Assembly (NCBI RefSeq): GCF_000315625.1 | Contig: NW_005434669.1 | Span: 1,087,245 to 1,151,244 of the forward strand | Reading direction: 5' to 3' | DNA length: 64,000 nt | Source of the DNA: Guillardia theta CCMP2712 | Taxonomy: Eukaryota; Cryptophyceae; Pyrenomonadales; Geminigeraceae | The notes under the pieces: generated by a model | Told to the model about the DNA's origin: nothing | Seen by the model: only the letters and a program-made list of their open reading frames with translations | Databases searched by the model: none | Program-made: the position numbers and the translations under genes | Part shown: positions 34,069-46,199 of the stretch, piece by piece | Layout: every line of letters begins with the position of its first letter | Position numbering within the stretch: position 1 is the stretch's first letter

Positions 34069-37000
34069 ATGATATCTGACAGACGTAGCTTCATCTTGAT
34101 CGCCTTCCTAGTCGCAAACTTCTCGAGGCCCCAGACAATCTCGTGCGTTGTCGCATCCCACCATGTCAAGCCCGCTGCCTACAGTTCCCGGCCTCCCCCC
34201 CTTCTTTTGCGACTGTCTGGGGGCGAGGTTGAGCCGTCTGAGAGCAAGCATGAGGACGGGAGCAAGGCCTCCCTCGCTTCCTCCTCTGCTTACAACTCCA
34301 CGGAGTCCAGCCAGGTCAACGAGGCCGGAGTTGGGTTGGGGATCGCGAGGACAAAGGACGGACATTGCATCGTGGCAAAGATCCTGGAAGGGTCGTCAGC
34401 TGCTGAAAGCGGAGAAGTGGAGATAAAGGTTGCTCGTAGCTTGTGTGTGTTTTGCTACTTCCAGCGCTGATGAATGCATGCAGGACAGGATCATTGAGGT
34501 CGACGGAACGACTGTCAAGGGGCTGAGCCCTGCGGAGGTCGGCAAGCTACTCAAGGGTAAGGAAGGGAGCGAGGTAGAGATGATAGTTGAGGTGAACGAC
34601 ATGTGGGATGATCGATCTTGAACTGAGAATGCAGTCACAGAAACGAAGTGGAGCTGTGCAATGCGTCGCTCTTGTTCGTCGTGGTGTGAAGCAGTCCTTG
34701 CAAGTGAGAACGAGGAGATGGAGATGGAGATGGAGATTCAGATTCAGATGGCTCACGTCTGCCTTGCAGATCCAGCAGAGCCGTGTAGAAGATGTTTGCA
34801 ATGAGAAGAAACATGTCGTTCAGACGAAGAGAGATGCTGTAATGCTTTGTTCTGTTACGAAAGCGGAGCAAGATGTGATGTCTGGTGTCCTGCAGAAGAC
34901 TTTGGGAATGGGTCTCTCTCGCAACGACAAGAATCAATGTCTAGTCAGTAAGATTCTCACAGGTACAATTATCAACTGATGTGTATGATGACGTGGAATA
35001 TTTGTTGAATTCCTCTCTCTCACCAAAATGGCAGGAGGTCGAGTGGAGCAGAGCGGGGGTTTGAAAGTTGGAGATATCATTGTTTCAATCAACGGGGTGA
35101 AAGGTAAGTGAAGTGCAAAGAATGATTGCAAAGATGAATCAGCTGGTGATGGAGAAGAGAGGAAAGGAAGAAGGGAGGTTGTAGATTGAGGGGGAGGGCG
35201 AGAGCGAAAGACAGGCAGGATTAGGAAAGAACGAGGTGAAAAAAACGAGAGGGAGGCAGCGAGGGATTAGTGAAGTTTGACAGCAAATTTGACCCAGTGG
35301 ATGGGATGACGTTGAAGACTGTGAGCTCAGTTCTTCGTGAAATCGATTCGAACGAAATAAGTCTGGTAACTGAATAGATCTTGTCTTCAATTTCAAAGTT
35401 TCAGTATGAATGATGATATTTTCAAAAGGTTTTGAACCGGAATGGAAAGTTTTTCAAGGTCACGATTCCATCAACTCAGCTCTCGGGTCAAAATGCAAGA
35501 ATGCAGAAACAGGAAATGCGTAAGAAGAAGAGATGAGGACGATGATGATGATCTGATGTTGTTGTTGTTGTTGATCTGATCACGATGAGATGACCATGAT
35601 GATGACGACGATTATGATAGTGATGAAATGATTGTAGAAGTTTGATGAAATGAAGAAGTCACTGAATTGCAATCAGATACTCCATCATCAACTCGCTTGC
35701 GCGCGCCCCCTTCGACGCAACCGACAACAAGGTCCTGACGATGTGGAGGCAGGGTTGAGGGAGGAGAGGATGGAATAGGCAGGGAGGAGAGGAGAATGAC
35801 GGGAAGAGGAGGAAGGAGAAGGGGACATGAGTGGAGGGGAGAAGGAATGACTGCAGACTTGATCTGATAACATGCAGGCCTCCAACTCAGCCAGAGCAAC
35901 CTCGCTCTTCCTCGTCTTCTCTGCTCAATGTGACATGTGACATGGTCTGACACGTCTTATTCTGATGGTCTACCAGCCTCTCGTCAAGTTTCTCTTTAGC
36001 TCCAAGAAAGAGGTCGTTGGTGTTGGCTTGCAAGCTCAGAAGAATGTCCATGGAGACTTCATGGTAGACCCTCTCCCTCTCCCTCGCCCTCGCCCTCGCC
36101 CTCGCCCTCGCCCTCGCACTCTCCCTCTCCCTCTCCCTCTCCCTCTCCCTCTCCCTCTCCCTCTCCCTCTCCTTCTCCCTTTCCATCCCTCAATGCCATC
36201 TTCTTGAGCACCTTCATATTTGCTTTGTTCATCACCCTCATGTTACAACCAGGTCACATCCATAGAGGAGGGTTCGCCGGCAGCGAGCTCTGGGAGGATT
36301 GCTCTAGGTGAGGCTGACGGAGGACAGAATGAGAATGAGAGGTGTTGAATGATGTTACAGGCGACGTTATTGCAAAAGTCGACGGCCATGTGGTCAAACA
36401 TCTTCAATGGGAGTCGCTGGCCAACGTATAACCATCGTCTTCTAATTCCTACTGCCCTCCCTTACCCTCTTCCTCTTCCTCTTCCTCTTCCTCTTCCTCT
36501 TCCTCTTCCTCTTCCTCTCCCCTTCTTTCCATTCAATCTTTACCTCAATCTCTTCCGTCTCATCTTCTACCCTCCTCGCTGTTCCCTCCCCCCCTCCTGC
36601 TCTTTCCCTGCCACCTCTTCTCTTTCTCTTCTTCCTTCTCATCTCCGTCTCTGTCCCTCATCTCCCTCTTCCTCCTTCATCCTCTCCTCTCCCTCTCTCT
36701 CCCCCCTCATCTTCTTTTTCAGCTTCTTTCCGGCGCCCCGGGATCTTCGCTGTCCATCACCTTCTGCAGGTGATGTTGTGCATTGACATCTCCGGAGCTC
36801 AACGGCCTGCAGGTGGACCCCTGCGGACGGTGCGAACGAGGGGGGTTGGAGGACATTTGAAGTCAACCTTCGCCGTCAGAAGACACGTAGCCCGATGAAG
36901 GATGTGCGTTTTGTCTCTCAAGGGTTTGGACAGAGCGAGCATGTCAAGCTACCATGATACCGAAGAATGCTCAAGTCTATGTGGACGAGGTGATGGTTCT

Positions 37001-38087
37001 CCATGCCACACACGCGTACAAGATTGGACTCGCTCCCCTCCTCCCCAACAGATGTTGCTCGATCCTCTCTTGTTGCTATTCCTGTCTTGACCGGTGCCCA
37101 CTACTTCCAACCCTTTCCCTGTCATTTGCTCTAATCTCTCTCTCCTCTTCCTCCTTGTTCGCTTTTGCTCTCATTCTTTGCTCTCTTTCATCTATTCTTT
37201 CTGTCTTCCTCCTCATCTTCTCCTTCAGGGGCACCTCCAGCAGCTGGTTGACATGGGATTCCCTGAGGAGACGGCAAGAAAAGCGCTGATGGCAACGCAC
37301 AACGACGTAAGAATTGCTCTCTCCACTCTCCTCCTCCCCTCAACTCCCTCCTCTTTCATCCCCCTTTTCACTGCCTCCTCTTTCATCCGTCTTCTCTACT
37401 CCTTCCTCTCTCTTCTCTCCTGCTCCTCATCCCACTCGCTGTCGTGACAAGGTATGATCAGATTGAGTCTGCTGTCACATGGATTGAGGTGAATGGGAAC
37501 AGTGCCAACAAGTTCCACGAGTACAAAGAAGTGACTTCACCTCTCCCACGTTCATCGTTTGTTGACGCCGCTTGCAGATCTCGATGCTGACAACGGCAGA
37601 GGCTGCAGCGATAGAAGAGGAAGGAGGACGAGTGCAGCTGTTGGGCAAGGGAACCAACCCTGTGGAGCAGCTTATGTCTCTCGGTTTCTCCCGCCCTGAG
37701 GTGAAGAGATGCGAGGAGGAAGAGGAAGGAGATGGAGAGAGAAGAGTAAAGGAGCAGGAGGAGAACGATAGAGGAGGAGGAGAGGATGAGAAAGACTCAA
37801 AAAGGATGATAAGAATGGGAGAGAGGAGGAAGTAGAGGAGGGTAGGGAAAGGACATGGAGGGAAAGAAGGAGGGGGGAGAGGAGGGGGGAGAGGAGGGGG
37901 GGGAGGAATGGTTGGCTTACAACCTCTTGTCCTGATGGGGTTCTTTCAGGTCGAGAAGGCCTTGAGGAAGACGCAGGGCAGGGTGATGATGGCGGCTGAC
38001 CGGCTCTTGGAGAAGCAGAGCCTCATGGAGAGGAGGAAGGCGGAGAGCGAGAAGAAAGAAAAGGTGCAGGCGAAGCAGGTGACATGA
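34069..38087 (+). CDS. signal-peptide protein with multiple PDZ domains and two UBA domains
   Basis: Start at ATG 34069. [20 protein letters not shown] looks like a signal peptide or plastid leader. PDZ 1: [27 protein letters not shown] joined to [20 protein letters not shown] and [20 protein letters not shown] 2: [40 protein letters not shown] 3: [67 protein letters not shown]-terminal UBA 1: [20 protein letters not shown] (37230-37310), continuing in the next exon with [13 protein letters not shown] 2: [15 protein letters not shown], continued after an intron as [21 protein letters not shown] Lys/Glu-rich tail ends at TGA 38085. UBA domains bind ubiquitin and PDZ domains bind peptide C-termini. 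About a dozen exons; introns hold hexamer repeats. If the leader is real, ubiquitin-binding domains in the secretory or plastid route would be odd. Confidence 0.75.
36071..36176. repeat. hexanucleotide repeats (CTCGCC)n then (CTCCCT)n in an intron
   Basis: Two adjacent arrays that differ by one base per unit, inside an intron of the PDZ-UBA gene. Confidence 0.8.
36464..36522. repeat. hexanucleotide repeat (CTTCCT)n in an intron
   Basis: About nine CTTCCT units inside an intron of the PDZ-UBA gene. Confidence 0.8.
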
Positions 38088-38099
38088 AGTTGCTCTGGT

Positions 38100-38690
38100 C
38101 CCAGCTGAGTCAGTCAGCAGGGAGGTTTCTTCGCCTCGCTCCTCGGGTTCGGGTCGAAAGAAACCATCGCATGACCCCGGGGTAACTTGAGCTCAGCCGC
38201 CAGCTGACTCGGCGAGGCCTCCAGACCGTCGGACCCGTCGGTCGGACGCGGCCGGCCTAGAGAGGTTCAACGATCAGACTCTGATCATCGCCGCCATCAT
38301 CGAGTCACCGCGGGCGGCCCGGCGGGGTCACGTTGCACAACGGCTCTTAGCGGCAGCGGCGTGGTGGCCCCGGGGCCGGGCGCGGAGTCACTGGCCACCT
38401 GGCAGTGGCGGCATAGTATGGCATGATAGGCTGAGCGGCCCGGGGTACCGTACTACGGACACGGCTCGGATGCCGCAGCACTGGCAGCCGGGCGGGCAGC
38501 CCGCTGACCAAGTTGCGTTGCCGGCCGAACGGCGCGCCAGGCGGGCAGCCGGGCGGCCTCAGGCTACGTGATCGGACGGTCGGCCGGGCGCCGGTGGGCC
38601 CGGCACGGCCCGATCATCGGATCCGATTTGAGTGCCGCTCAGTGTGCCACGGTGCGGCGGCCCGGCAGTGATGTCGTTCGATTTGAATCA
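38100..38690. repeat. GC-rich low-complexity island
   Basis: Contains GGCGGCCCGGCGGGG near 38313, CGGGGCCGGGCGCGGAG near 38370, GGTACCGTACTACGG near 38442 (its 12-base core is the reverse complement of a word near 30196), GTGATCGGACGGTCGGCCGG near 38568. Starts about 20 bp after the stop of the PDZ-UBA gene. No gene called. Confidence 0.55.
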
Positions 38691-38734
38691 AAAAAAATCT
38701 ACTCTACATCTACAGAATCGCACTGATTCAGATA

Positions 38735-39000
38735 GAACCCGACCCCCTTCTCTTGTACCCCACCCCCTCTACACATTCTTCCTCGTTTTCAATGGACCCG
38801 TACACTTATCACCCTCACCCTCTCTGATTGGGCAGTACTTACAATCATGCTACCATTAGGGAGGGACACTACCCCTTATACCTCCATAACCCCTAGCTTA
38901 CCACCCACCTATCCCTTTTCATTCACCACCACTATAAAAATAGGACCCCCTACCCCCACTACCTCCGCCGGTCTAGTCCCCCGTTCAAGACCGCCATGCC
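38735..39000. repeat. G-poor C-rich tract of TACCCC/CCACCC words
   Basis: Words such as TACCCCACCCCCTCTAC, TACCCCTTATACC and CCACCCACC. It directly follows the GC island. No gene called. Confidence 0.45.
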
Positions 39001-39549
39001 CGCAGCAGAGACAGAGCGAAGGAGCGACATTCAGGGAGAGCATGGAGCCGATAGAGTTGGCACAAGCTGCTAGGATGATTGCTATCTTCACTCTCAGCTT
39101 GCTGCACAAGATCTCCCACTACCTGCAGGCAGCTAACCCAACTATCGCATGCAGCTAACAATTCCATAGCGATGAAATCGCAGACGTCTAGTGAGACCAT
39201 CAAGTCTGGGACGCTTGTCCTAGCTTGATACTGCTCTGTTAGACATTGTAGGAAGATTCTGCGCTCGCGTATCATGCAAGTACTCAGATCGTGAAGCCAT
39301 GTCACGGTGCCATGCAAACGCATCAGCTCTACAAACTAGACAGAAGAAAGGAAATCATGTGGCCGAGTGGTATGCTGCAACTGTTGCAGTAATCTCAGGA
39401 GTGTGTGACAGCATTAGACTTGGGACATCCAGTGATCTTAGTCTCGGTGGATAGCTAGTTTGCTCATTGCCATCTAGCCGCAGGCTTGTTTCTTGCGCTC
39501 GAGCCAACAGGATTTGCCCCGCGGTTTGTTTCATCATTCTTCGATCCAT
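38985..39549 (-). other. possible gene fragment, unrecognised
   Basis: Two minus-strand open stretches (39355-39549 and 38985-39323) could be joined by a short intron with acceptor near 39338 (tctgtctag). The second reads as plausible helical protein (LMVSLDVCDFIAMELLAACD). No family recognised; may be chance frames or a decayed gene. The rest of 39000-39813 shows nothing else. Confidence 0.2.
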
Positions 39550-39813
39550 GCTTCACTCGTGTCTGCTTTCATGATAAAACTCGCTAGACAAGCAGTTTCA
39601 TCACGCTTGAGATTGATTTCCTTAACCATGACCTGCTTGACAAGACCGAGAACACTAGAGGAGGATCGATTTTGATGTTTGATTGTCCTGATATTGTGTT
39701 CAGCAGCCTTTCATCCTTGTCTTGAAGTTCTCAAGCAAAACTTGAAAGTTAAAGAAACAAAGTGAGCGAGACTGAAGCTCTTGACCTCAACTGACGTGCA
39801 CGCACCGGCAGGG

Positions 39814-42800
39814 ATGATATCACCGAAATGCATGATCTACTGCCGACTCCTTCTCGCTGGCATTGGAACCATTCTTCTCATCGTGGGTGTCTCTCTGCAA
39901 TTCGCTGCTGCTGGAAATCTCTACGGAATCCCGTAAGTGTGAGAAGCAAGAGCAGGCTCTGAACGCAGCCTTGTTTGTCTCTGACAGTTGCTTCCTGGCT
40001 GCTGATTGCTGTTTTTGACATGTGATGTTGATGACAGGTTGTCGAATATGTGTGAAGCTTACTCGGGGTCGAAGGAACTTTCTGATGCGCAGGTCCTGTG
40101 TGGATGTTTTGCTGCTCATTCATGTTGACTGACATTGTTGTCAGGCCTTCACCCAACTCATCAATACGGTACGCTGGTTTCCGCGCTTTTGTCATGTATT
40201 GTGTGCGAATCATTGAGGCTAGAACGTGGTCTGTTGGTCAACTTTTGTCGTCGTTGAGATAGTCATTCACATCGATTGAAAGATTGTTTCGTCTGAAGTT
40301 TGTCAGACATGCAAAACAGTCTCATAGGGTGCACAGGTTCTTCAACAGAGACAAGCATGCATTTCGTTGCCCAAGTGAGTATGAAGATTTCTTTGATGTT
40401 TCTGTTGTCATACTTGTGTGAAGTTTGAACATGTGCTGACTTTCTTCTCCTCTCTATCCTTCCTCTTCCTCGCTTCTTCTTTGTTTCTCCCTCTCCTTCG
40501 TGCTTCAGCGCAACGGAAATCATCGCTTGCTGTGAAGCCCACAGCCCCAACATCCCCGGAACCACATGGTACCTTTCAGGGTAAGAGGAGGCGAAGATAT
40601 GGCGCAGAGGTTATCTGATTCAATGCAGGATATGCGCGAAGCCATGGCTGACAGGGCTGTCACAGTACAACGTATGCATGCGCATAGCTCCCTATCTCCT
40701 CCTCTTCGTTCTCCGTTTTCTGCCTGCCATCCTCCCCTCTATCCGTTGTCTTTCCTTTTTTCACCTGCGGTTCGAAGGAATCCATGCCTCCGGCAGATAA
40801 GATAGAGCTCTTCACTGCAGTACGTCACTGTCGAGCTCCTCGGACCTTTCCTTTGATGTTCGATCCAGGTCCTCGGCGACTTCATTGGGGTTGCCGGTCC
40901 TGGGGATTACCTGATGGCCAACGCAGAGTTCTGGTGCAAGGTGATAAGAAATGAGCCTGATATAATGTCTCTTAAGCTCTCCGACAGAATTGTCCCAACG
41001 ATTACCGAAAGAATTGTCCGTTCGATCCTCCTCCTGCCAACCCCAACGAGGTATGAGGGAAAATGAACACAGTTGATTTGTGTCCAAGATTTCTTTCATA
41101 TCAGCTCAATGTTGCGTTGAACTTAGTTTGTCTGGGTTCGTCTGGTTTTGAGTTTTCACTCGACAAAGTTGTGCTGCTCTTGTTGTCTTGTGGAATTCCT
41201 GTCGTCACTTCTTTGATTCTTTTGTTTGCAGCCTGGATTTCAAAACAACAACCTTTGCGATTGCCCAGGAGGCTCTCTTTCCCAACCCGGACAGGTAAAA
41301 TTCAATCTGACCCGGTTCAGATTTCAATTTTCCTGTGAACGTCTGGAAAGTGTAAAATTGCCTTGTATCCTGTTTCCGTAATGTCTTGCGAAACCAACCT
41401 TTGACTTGAAATAATGATGCTCTGTCAATCCACTTCACCTTGAAGAGGAACATCTGAACAATGCCTGACTGCTGCGACAGGCTTTCTGGTCTATGGTTCA
41501 AGACTATGACTTGTCATCGACGTGATGAGTTTGCGATCGCGCAAGTAGAAACATAACACGTCATGTTGTGCAGCTACATCTTATGCTCGGACAAAGCCCG
41601 AGTCTACCGATCTTGGATCACTGCGTTGTTCCCCTCCTGGCCGAAGGTGAGGCGACAGCACGCTGTAAGAATTTGTTGATTCGTTCGAGCAGGATAACTT
41701 GGATCATGCTGAGCAACAATTCCTTGCAAAGTGCTGGCAGGTGAGTGAACTTCCTTCTCACTCAGCTATTAGGATTCTTGCCCACAGACTTGATAGATTG
41801 CATTCCCCCCCCCCCTCCGCAATCTCCTCCTCCCCCTCCCCCTCCCTCTCTTCCTCTCTCCCAGTCTCTAACCTATCGTTCAGGGAAAGTCTCCTCTGGG
41901 CTATATCCTCTCTGTCGGCCCAGGTAGAATTGAGGGAGGAAGGGAGGGAGGAGGAACAAAAAGATAACGATGTGGAGATGGAGGAGTGGGATATGATAAC
42001 ATTCGCAGTTCTTTCTATCTTTGCCTGCATCTTTTCTGTCGTTTCCATTTTCAAGTAAGCCTCCTCCTCCTCCTCCTCCTCCTCCTCCTCCTCCTCCTCC
42101 TCCTCCTCCTCCTCCTCCTCCTCACAATCTCATCTCAGGTACTTTGCCAACTCACCGATGTCGACTCTCGGCTTCAACTTTGCCATGCTCGGTGAGCGGC
42201 TCATCGTTCAGCGCTTCCATCCCCCCTCCTGTTCCTCCGCTCCTCTCTTCGTCCCTCCCTTGGGACAGAACCCTTGTCCTTCATCTGCTGACTGTCATGT
42301 GCAGCCGTTTCCTTGACTCTGGTCTCTTTCTGGCCTCTTTCCTTCACTGGTGCTGCAGGTACAAATCCGTTCTCGTTCTTTTTCCTCCTCTCATCCTTCC
42401 CTTCTCCCTCCTTCCCTCCTCCCTCCTCCTCCCTGCTTCCTCCTTATTCCCCACTCCTCGCTACTCTTCCTACCGCAACAGCTCCTGCTACTGCTGCTGC
42501 CCCTTGCTTCCCCCTCCTCCTCTTCACGATCTTCATCCCCTAGTCGCCTCCCATCTCTCAGACATGCTCATGCTTGCTCAGCTCTCGTCTCTCGCTACTA
42601 CTTCTGCTACGGACTCTCCGATCCCGTCGTCCTCAACGCCACCTCCAGCGCGCGATCGAGAGTGAGTTCACTCCTATCCCTCCCTCCTCCCTGACACTCT
42701 TCCCCTAATCTGCCCAACTCAAATGCTTCTCCCTGTGCTTGTTCCCGTCCTCCCTTCTCTCCTCGCCCTCCTCTCCCTCTCCATCATTTGGTTTCTCTGA

Positions 42801-43452
42801 TCTGCTCACTTGCTCCAGGCCGCGCCAACCTTCTTCAACGGAAACCCGTGCTTTGATCTGAACTCTGAGGGACAGGTATTCCCTGCTCGACCCTGCCTCC
42901 TCCTATCTCTCCGTCCTCCTCCTCCTCCCCTCCCCCTTGCCTTCTCCTAGATCATCATCATCGCCACCGCCTCCTCCCCCTCGCTTCCTGGCTTGAGGCT
43001 CTTCCTGACGGCAAGTCTCCAGCACAAGCCGAACCCATTCATCGGCCAGGTATGCCTTCCCCTCCCCTCCTCGCTCCCCTCACCTCTTCTCCTGTAGCTC
43101 GGCATCTACAACGCGGGCTACGTCAGCGGAGGGGTCCTAGTAGTGATCGCTTTGATCTGCATGCTTGCAGTCGTGTCCAAGGTCCCTCCCTCCCTCCTGA
43201 TCTCCACCTATCCCCTTTCGTCAATCTCCTCTCCCCTGCCCCGCCTTCCCCATCCATATCTTACCTCCTTGCATCTTCCCGGCCCCTTGCTCCGCCTCGC
43301 CCTGTTCCTTTCTCTATCATCCTCTTCTTTCAACCCCCCTCCCCCCCTCCTCTCCCTCCTCCTGACTCGTGAGGCAGAACGCGGAGGTTGTACTAGAGGA
43401 GAAGCTTTCGACGGAGCAGAACGGGGAGCAAGCAGCAGAACCAAAGAGCTGA
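39814..43452 (+). CDS. multi-exon Cys-rich membrane protein, unknown family
   Basis: Start at ATG 39814. The first exon gives a membrane segment (MIYCRLLLAGIGTILLIVG). A cysteine-rich, probably lumenal part follows over many small exons: LSNMCEAYSGSKELSDAQ; QRQACISLPNATEIIACCEA; ICAKPWLTGLSQYN; GVAGPGDYLMANAEFWCK; NCPNDYRKNCPFDPPPANPN; NNNLCDCPGGSLSQPGQ; then YILCSDKARVYRSWITALFP. The second half is hydrophobic: WDMITFAVLSIFACIFSVVS, AVSLTLVSFWPLSFTGAA, a YYFCYGLSDP loop, GNPCFDLNSEG, and a last helix, GGVLVVIALICMLAVVSK. A short acidic tail ends at TGA 43450. The layout (N-terminal helix, Cys-rich ectodomain, later helices) recalls tetraspan-like proteins, but I do not recognise the family. 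Many joints checked by frame; total about 18-20 exons. Confidence 0.65.
42061..42123. repeat. trinucleotide (CCT)n in an intron
   Basis: About twenty CCT units between the exon ending VVSIFK and the exon starting with YFANSPMSTLGF. Confidence 0.85.
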
Positions 43453-43612
43453 GAAGAGAAGGACAAGACATGTTGCACGAATGTCACATGTTCGCAACAC
43501 AATCTTCATCGTTGAAACTCCTTTGCAGTCACAAAATGCCTTGCTATCATAAAATTGTCGATATCCCCTTGAAACCTGACTTTCTGGCTCTTTCCTTGTC
43601 ATTTACACGTTC

Positions 43613-45519
43613 TCATTTCACAGCATGCAGCACTTCTCCTGTCCGGTCAAATTCCTTCACAATCTCAACAACGAGTTGTCCAACAGCCGCCTACTCGTCA
43701 TCAACATCAACCAGCAAGACAACTGCCTTACTTGAGCCTGGGTCGTCGCAGCTCCTATATGATGAGTACAAACAACACTGGGATGTGCGGCAAGCTTACT
43801 TGAAAAGTTTGCCTGTGAACGATCTCAACAAAGACATCTGATCAAACTTGGTGTCACTTCGGCAAGGGCAGGTTCATGTTGAAACACGTCAAGACCAGCC
43901 TGCAATTCTCTCAGCCAATCAACAACATAAGACATTCAGCATCACTCGAATGTTCTTCTTGTCCATAGCGCTCAGAAGAGCATCTTCGTCGATGACATTC
44001 CCCCTGCACCAAGGAGTTTGAGATGGAACATTCTCCTCTTCGCTTTCGTGCATCGATCCAACATCATTCTTGCATGTCCGGAACAACCAAAAAACGATTT
44101 TGAAAACAAAGATCCAACTTGCCTTGCAACGTTCACAAAGATTGCATCTTCTTGCATGGATTCAAAGAAACTTTGGTCCAACAGAGGCTTTTCCGTCGCT
44201 CCGACATGTACAGAAATCACATCTGCTTCCCTTGCAACTTGCAGCACGTCTTCGCAAACCTGAACAACAACCCTCAATCTCCTCATCGTAACATCTCACA
44301 AACATCCCACCAGGACATCCTCCTCCACATGCTTCAACGGGCTTCTGTTCCAGACCACCAACGACATCCCAAATCCGCGTGCTCTTGCTGCGACTTCCCT
44401 TCCTATCCTCCCGAACCCAATGATCCCCATCTTCCTCCCCTTCAGCCCTCTGCTCCTCCCTGAGTGCTTTCCCTTCCTCCACTTCCCCTCCTTCAACTCC
44501 CCCGTCTGCTCCACAATCCCCCGGTCACACGCGAGGATCAGCCCCCAAGTCAGCTCAGCCACCTGCATCTCCTTCAACCCTATCGCATTGCACCTCCCTC
44601 CTCCTCCTCCTCCTCCTCCGTTCCCCCAGCAATCCCCGCTGTCAGTCTATACTAGACACATCTATCCTCCCTCCCCTCCCTCCCCTCCCTCCCTCCTNNN
44701 NNNNNNNNNNNNNNNNNNNNNNNNNNNNNNNNNNNNNNNNNNNNNNNNNNNNNNNNNNNNNNNNNNNNNNNNNNNNNNNNNNNNNNNNNNNNNNNNNTAC
44801 TCCTCCCTCCCTCCCTCCCTCCCTCCCTCCTTTCCCCTTTCTCCCCCTCCCTCCTCCTCCATCTCTCCCTCACAGCGTCTGCGTTGGCTCCCGGGCAGTT
44901 GGCAACTTTGACTCCAGCCTGCCACAAGCGTGAGTATCCCTCCTCCTTTCCTCTCCTCTCCTCTCCTCTCCTCTGCTCTCCTCTCCTCTCCTCTCCTCTC
45001 CTTCTTGCCTTTCTAGCTGCATTCAAGTCGATGTTGTCAACTCCTGATCCCGCTCGTATCACAAGCTTCAAGCCCTGCAGACTGTCGAACACGTCTGCCG
45101 TCACCTGGCAAGATGAGATGTCAGACACAAACTTGTATGATTGTCTTGTTACCTTCGTCGATCTCACAACAAGCACGTTGACATCTCTTCCTCCCTCTTC
45201 TATGATCCCAATTGTTCCCAACGAAGGCTTGTAATCCACCTGTTCCATGTGATAAGCGCAACAAGCGAAGGAGCCACTGGTAGAAGGGGAGACGAGATCA
45301 AAGAGCATCAAAGCGTGCAACTACATCTGAGAAACTTTGGAGTTGTTCCAGGACTTGTTGCTCCATCTGCAAGAGGATCATCTAGAAACAAAGAAAACTT
45401 CGACTCCCACCTTGTCCGCTACAAGTATCCTGCAGTGGCCCGATTTCTCTACACGAGGATGAGCTTGCATGGCAGGGGCAAAAAATGAAACCTGTTACTG
45501 AAATTTCGCACTTTTCATC
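43613..45519 (-). CDS. serA-like: D-isomer 2-hydroxyacid dehydrogenase, 3-phosphoglycerate dehydrogenase type
   Basis: Likely oxidises 3-phosphoglycerate with NAD, the first step of serine synthesis; another 2-hydroxyacid is possible. Start inferred at ATG 45519 (MKSAKFQILVADK); a frame upstream opens further but lacks an in-frame ATG. Exons in order give: VDYKPSLGTIGIIEEGG, VNVLVVRSTK, VTADVFDSLQGLKLVIRAG, SGVDNIDLNAARK, then VKVANCPGANADAV. After the gap-bearing intron: AELTWGLILACDRGI, the NAD motif GRKMGIIGFGRIGREVAARA, then ADVISVHVGATEKPLLDQSF, EDAIFVNVAR, GNVIDEDALLSAMDKKNIR, AGLDVFQHEPAL and the catalytic-His block VCTHHIGAATTQAQ. It ends AVGQLVVEIVKEFDRTGEV and stops at 43613. No ACT regulatory domain is visible, so it is a short form. 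The assembly gap at 44698-44797 lies in an intron. Confidence 0.88.
44690..44830. repeat. (CCCT)n repeat broken by a 100-N assembly gap
   Basis: Exactly 100 N from 44698 to 44797, flanked on both sides by CCCT/CCTCC repeats. A round 100 usually means a gap of unknown size; the repeat probably blocked assembly. Confidence 0.9.
44950..45003. repeat. pentanucleotide repeat (CTCCT)n in a dehydrogenase intron
   Basis: About ten TCTCC units with one G substitution, inside an intron of the 2-hydroxyacid dehydrogenase gene. Confidence 0.8.

Positions 45520-46199
<680 letters not shown>

Noticed and set aside
38632-39158. Plus-strand open frames of 75-103 codons
   Set aside because: Pro/Thr-rich frames across the C-rich tract with no domain, signal or splice logic.
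39361-39420. Possible tRNA-Leu/Ser start (GGCCGAGTGGT)
   Set aside because: The D-arm-like word is present, but I find no anticodon arm or GGTTCGAATCC-type T-arm at the right distance, nor pairing for an acceptor stem.
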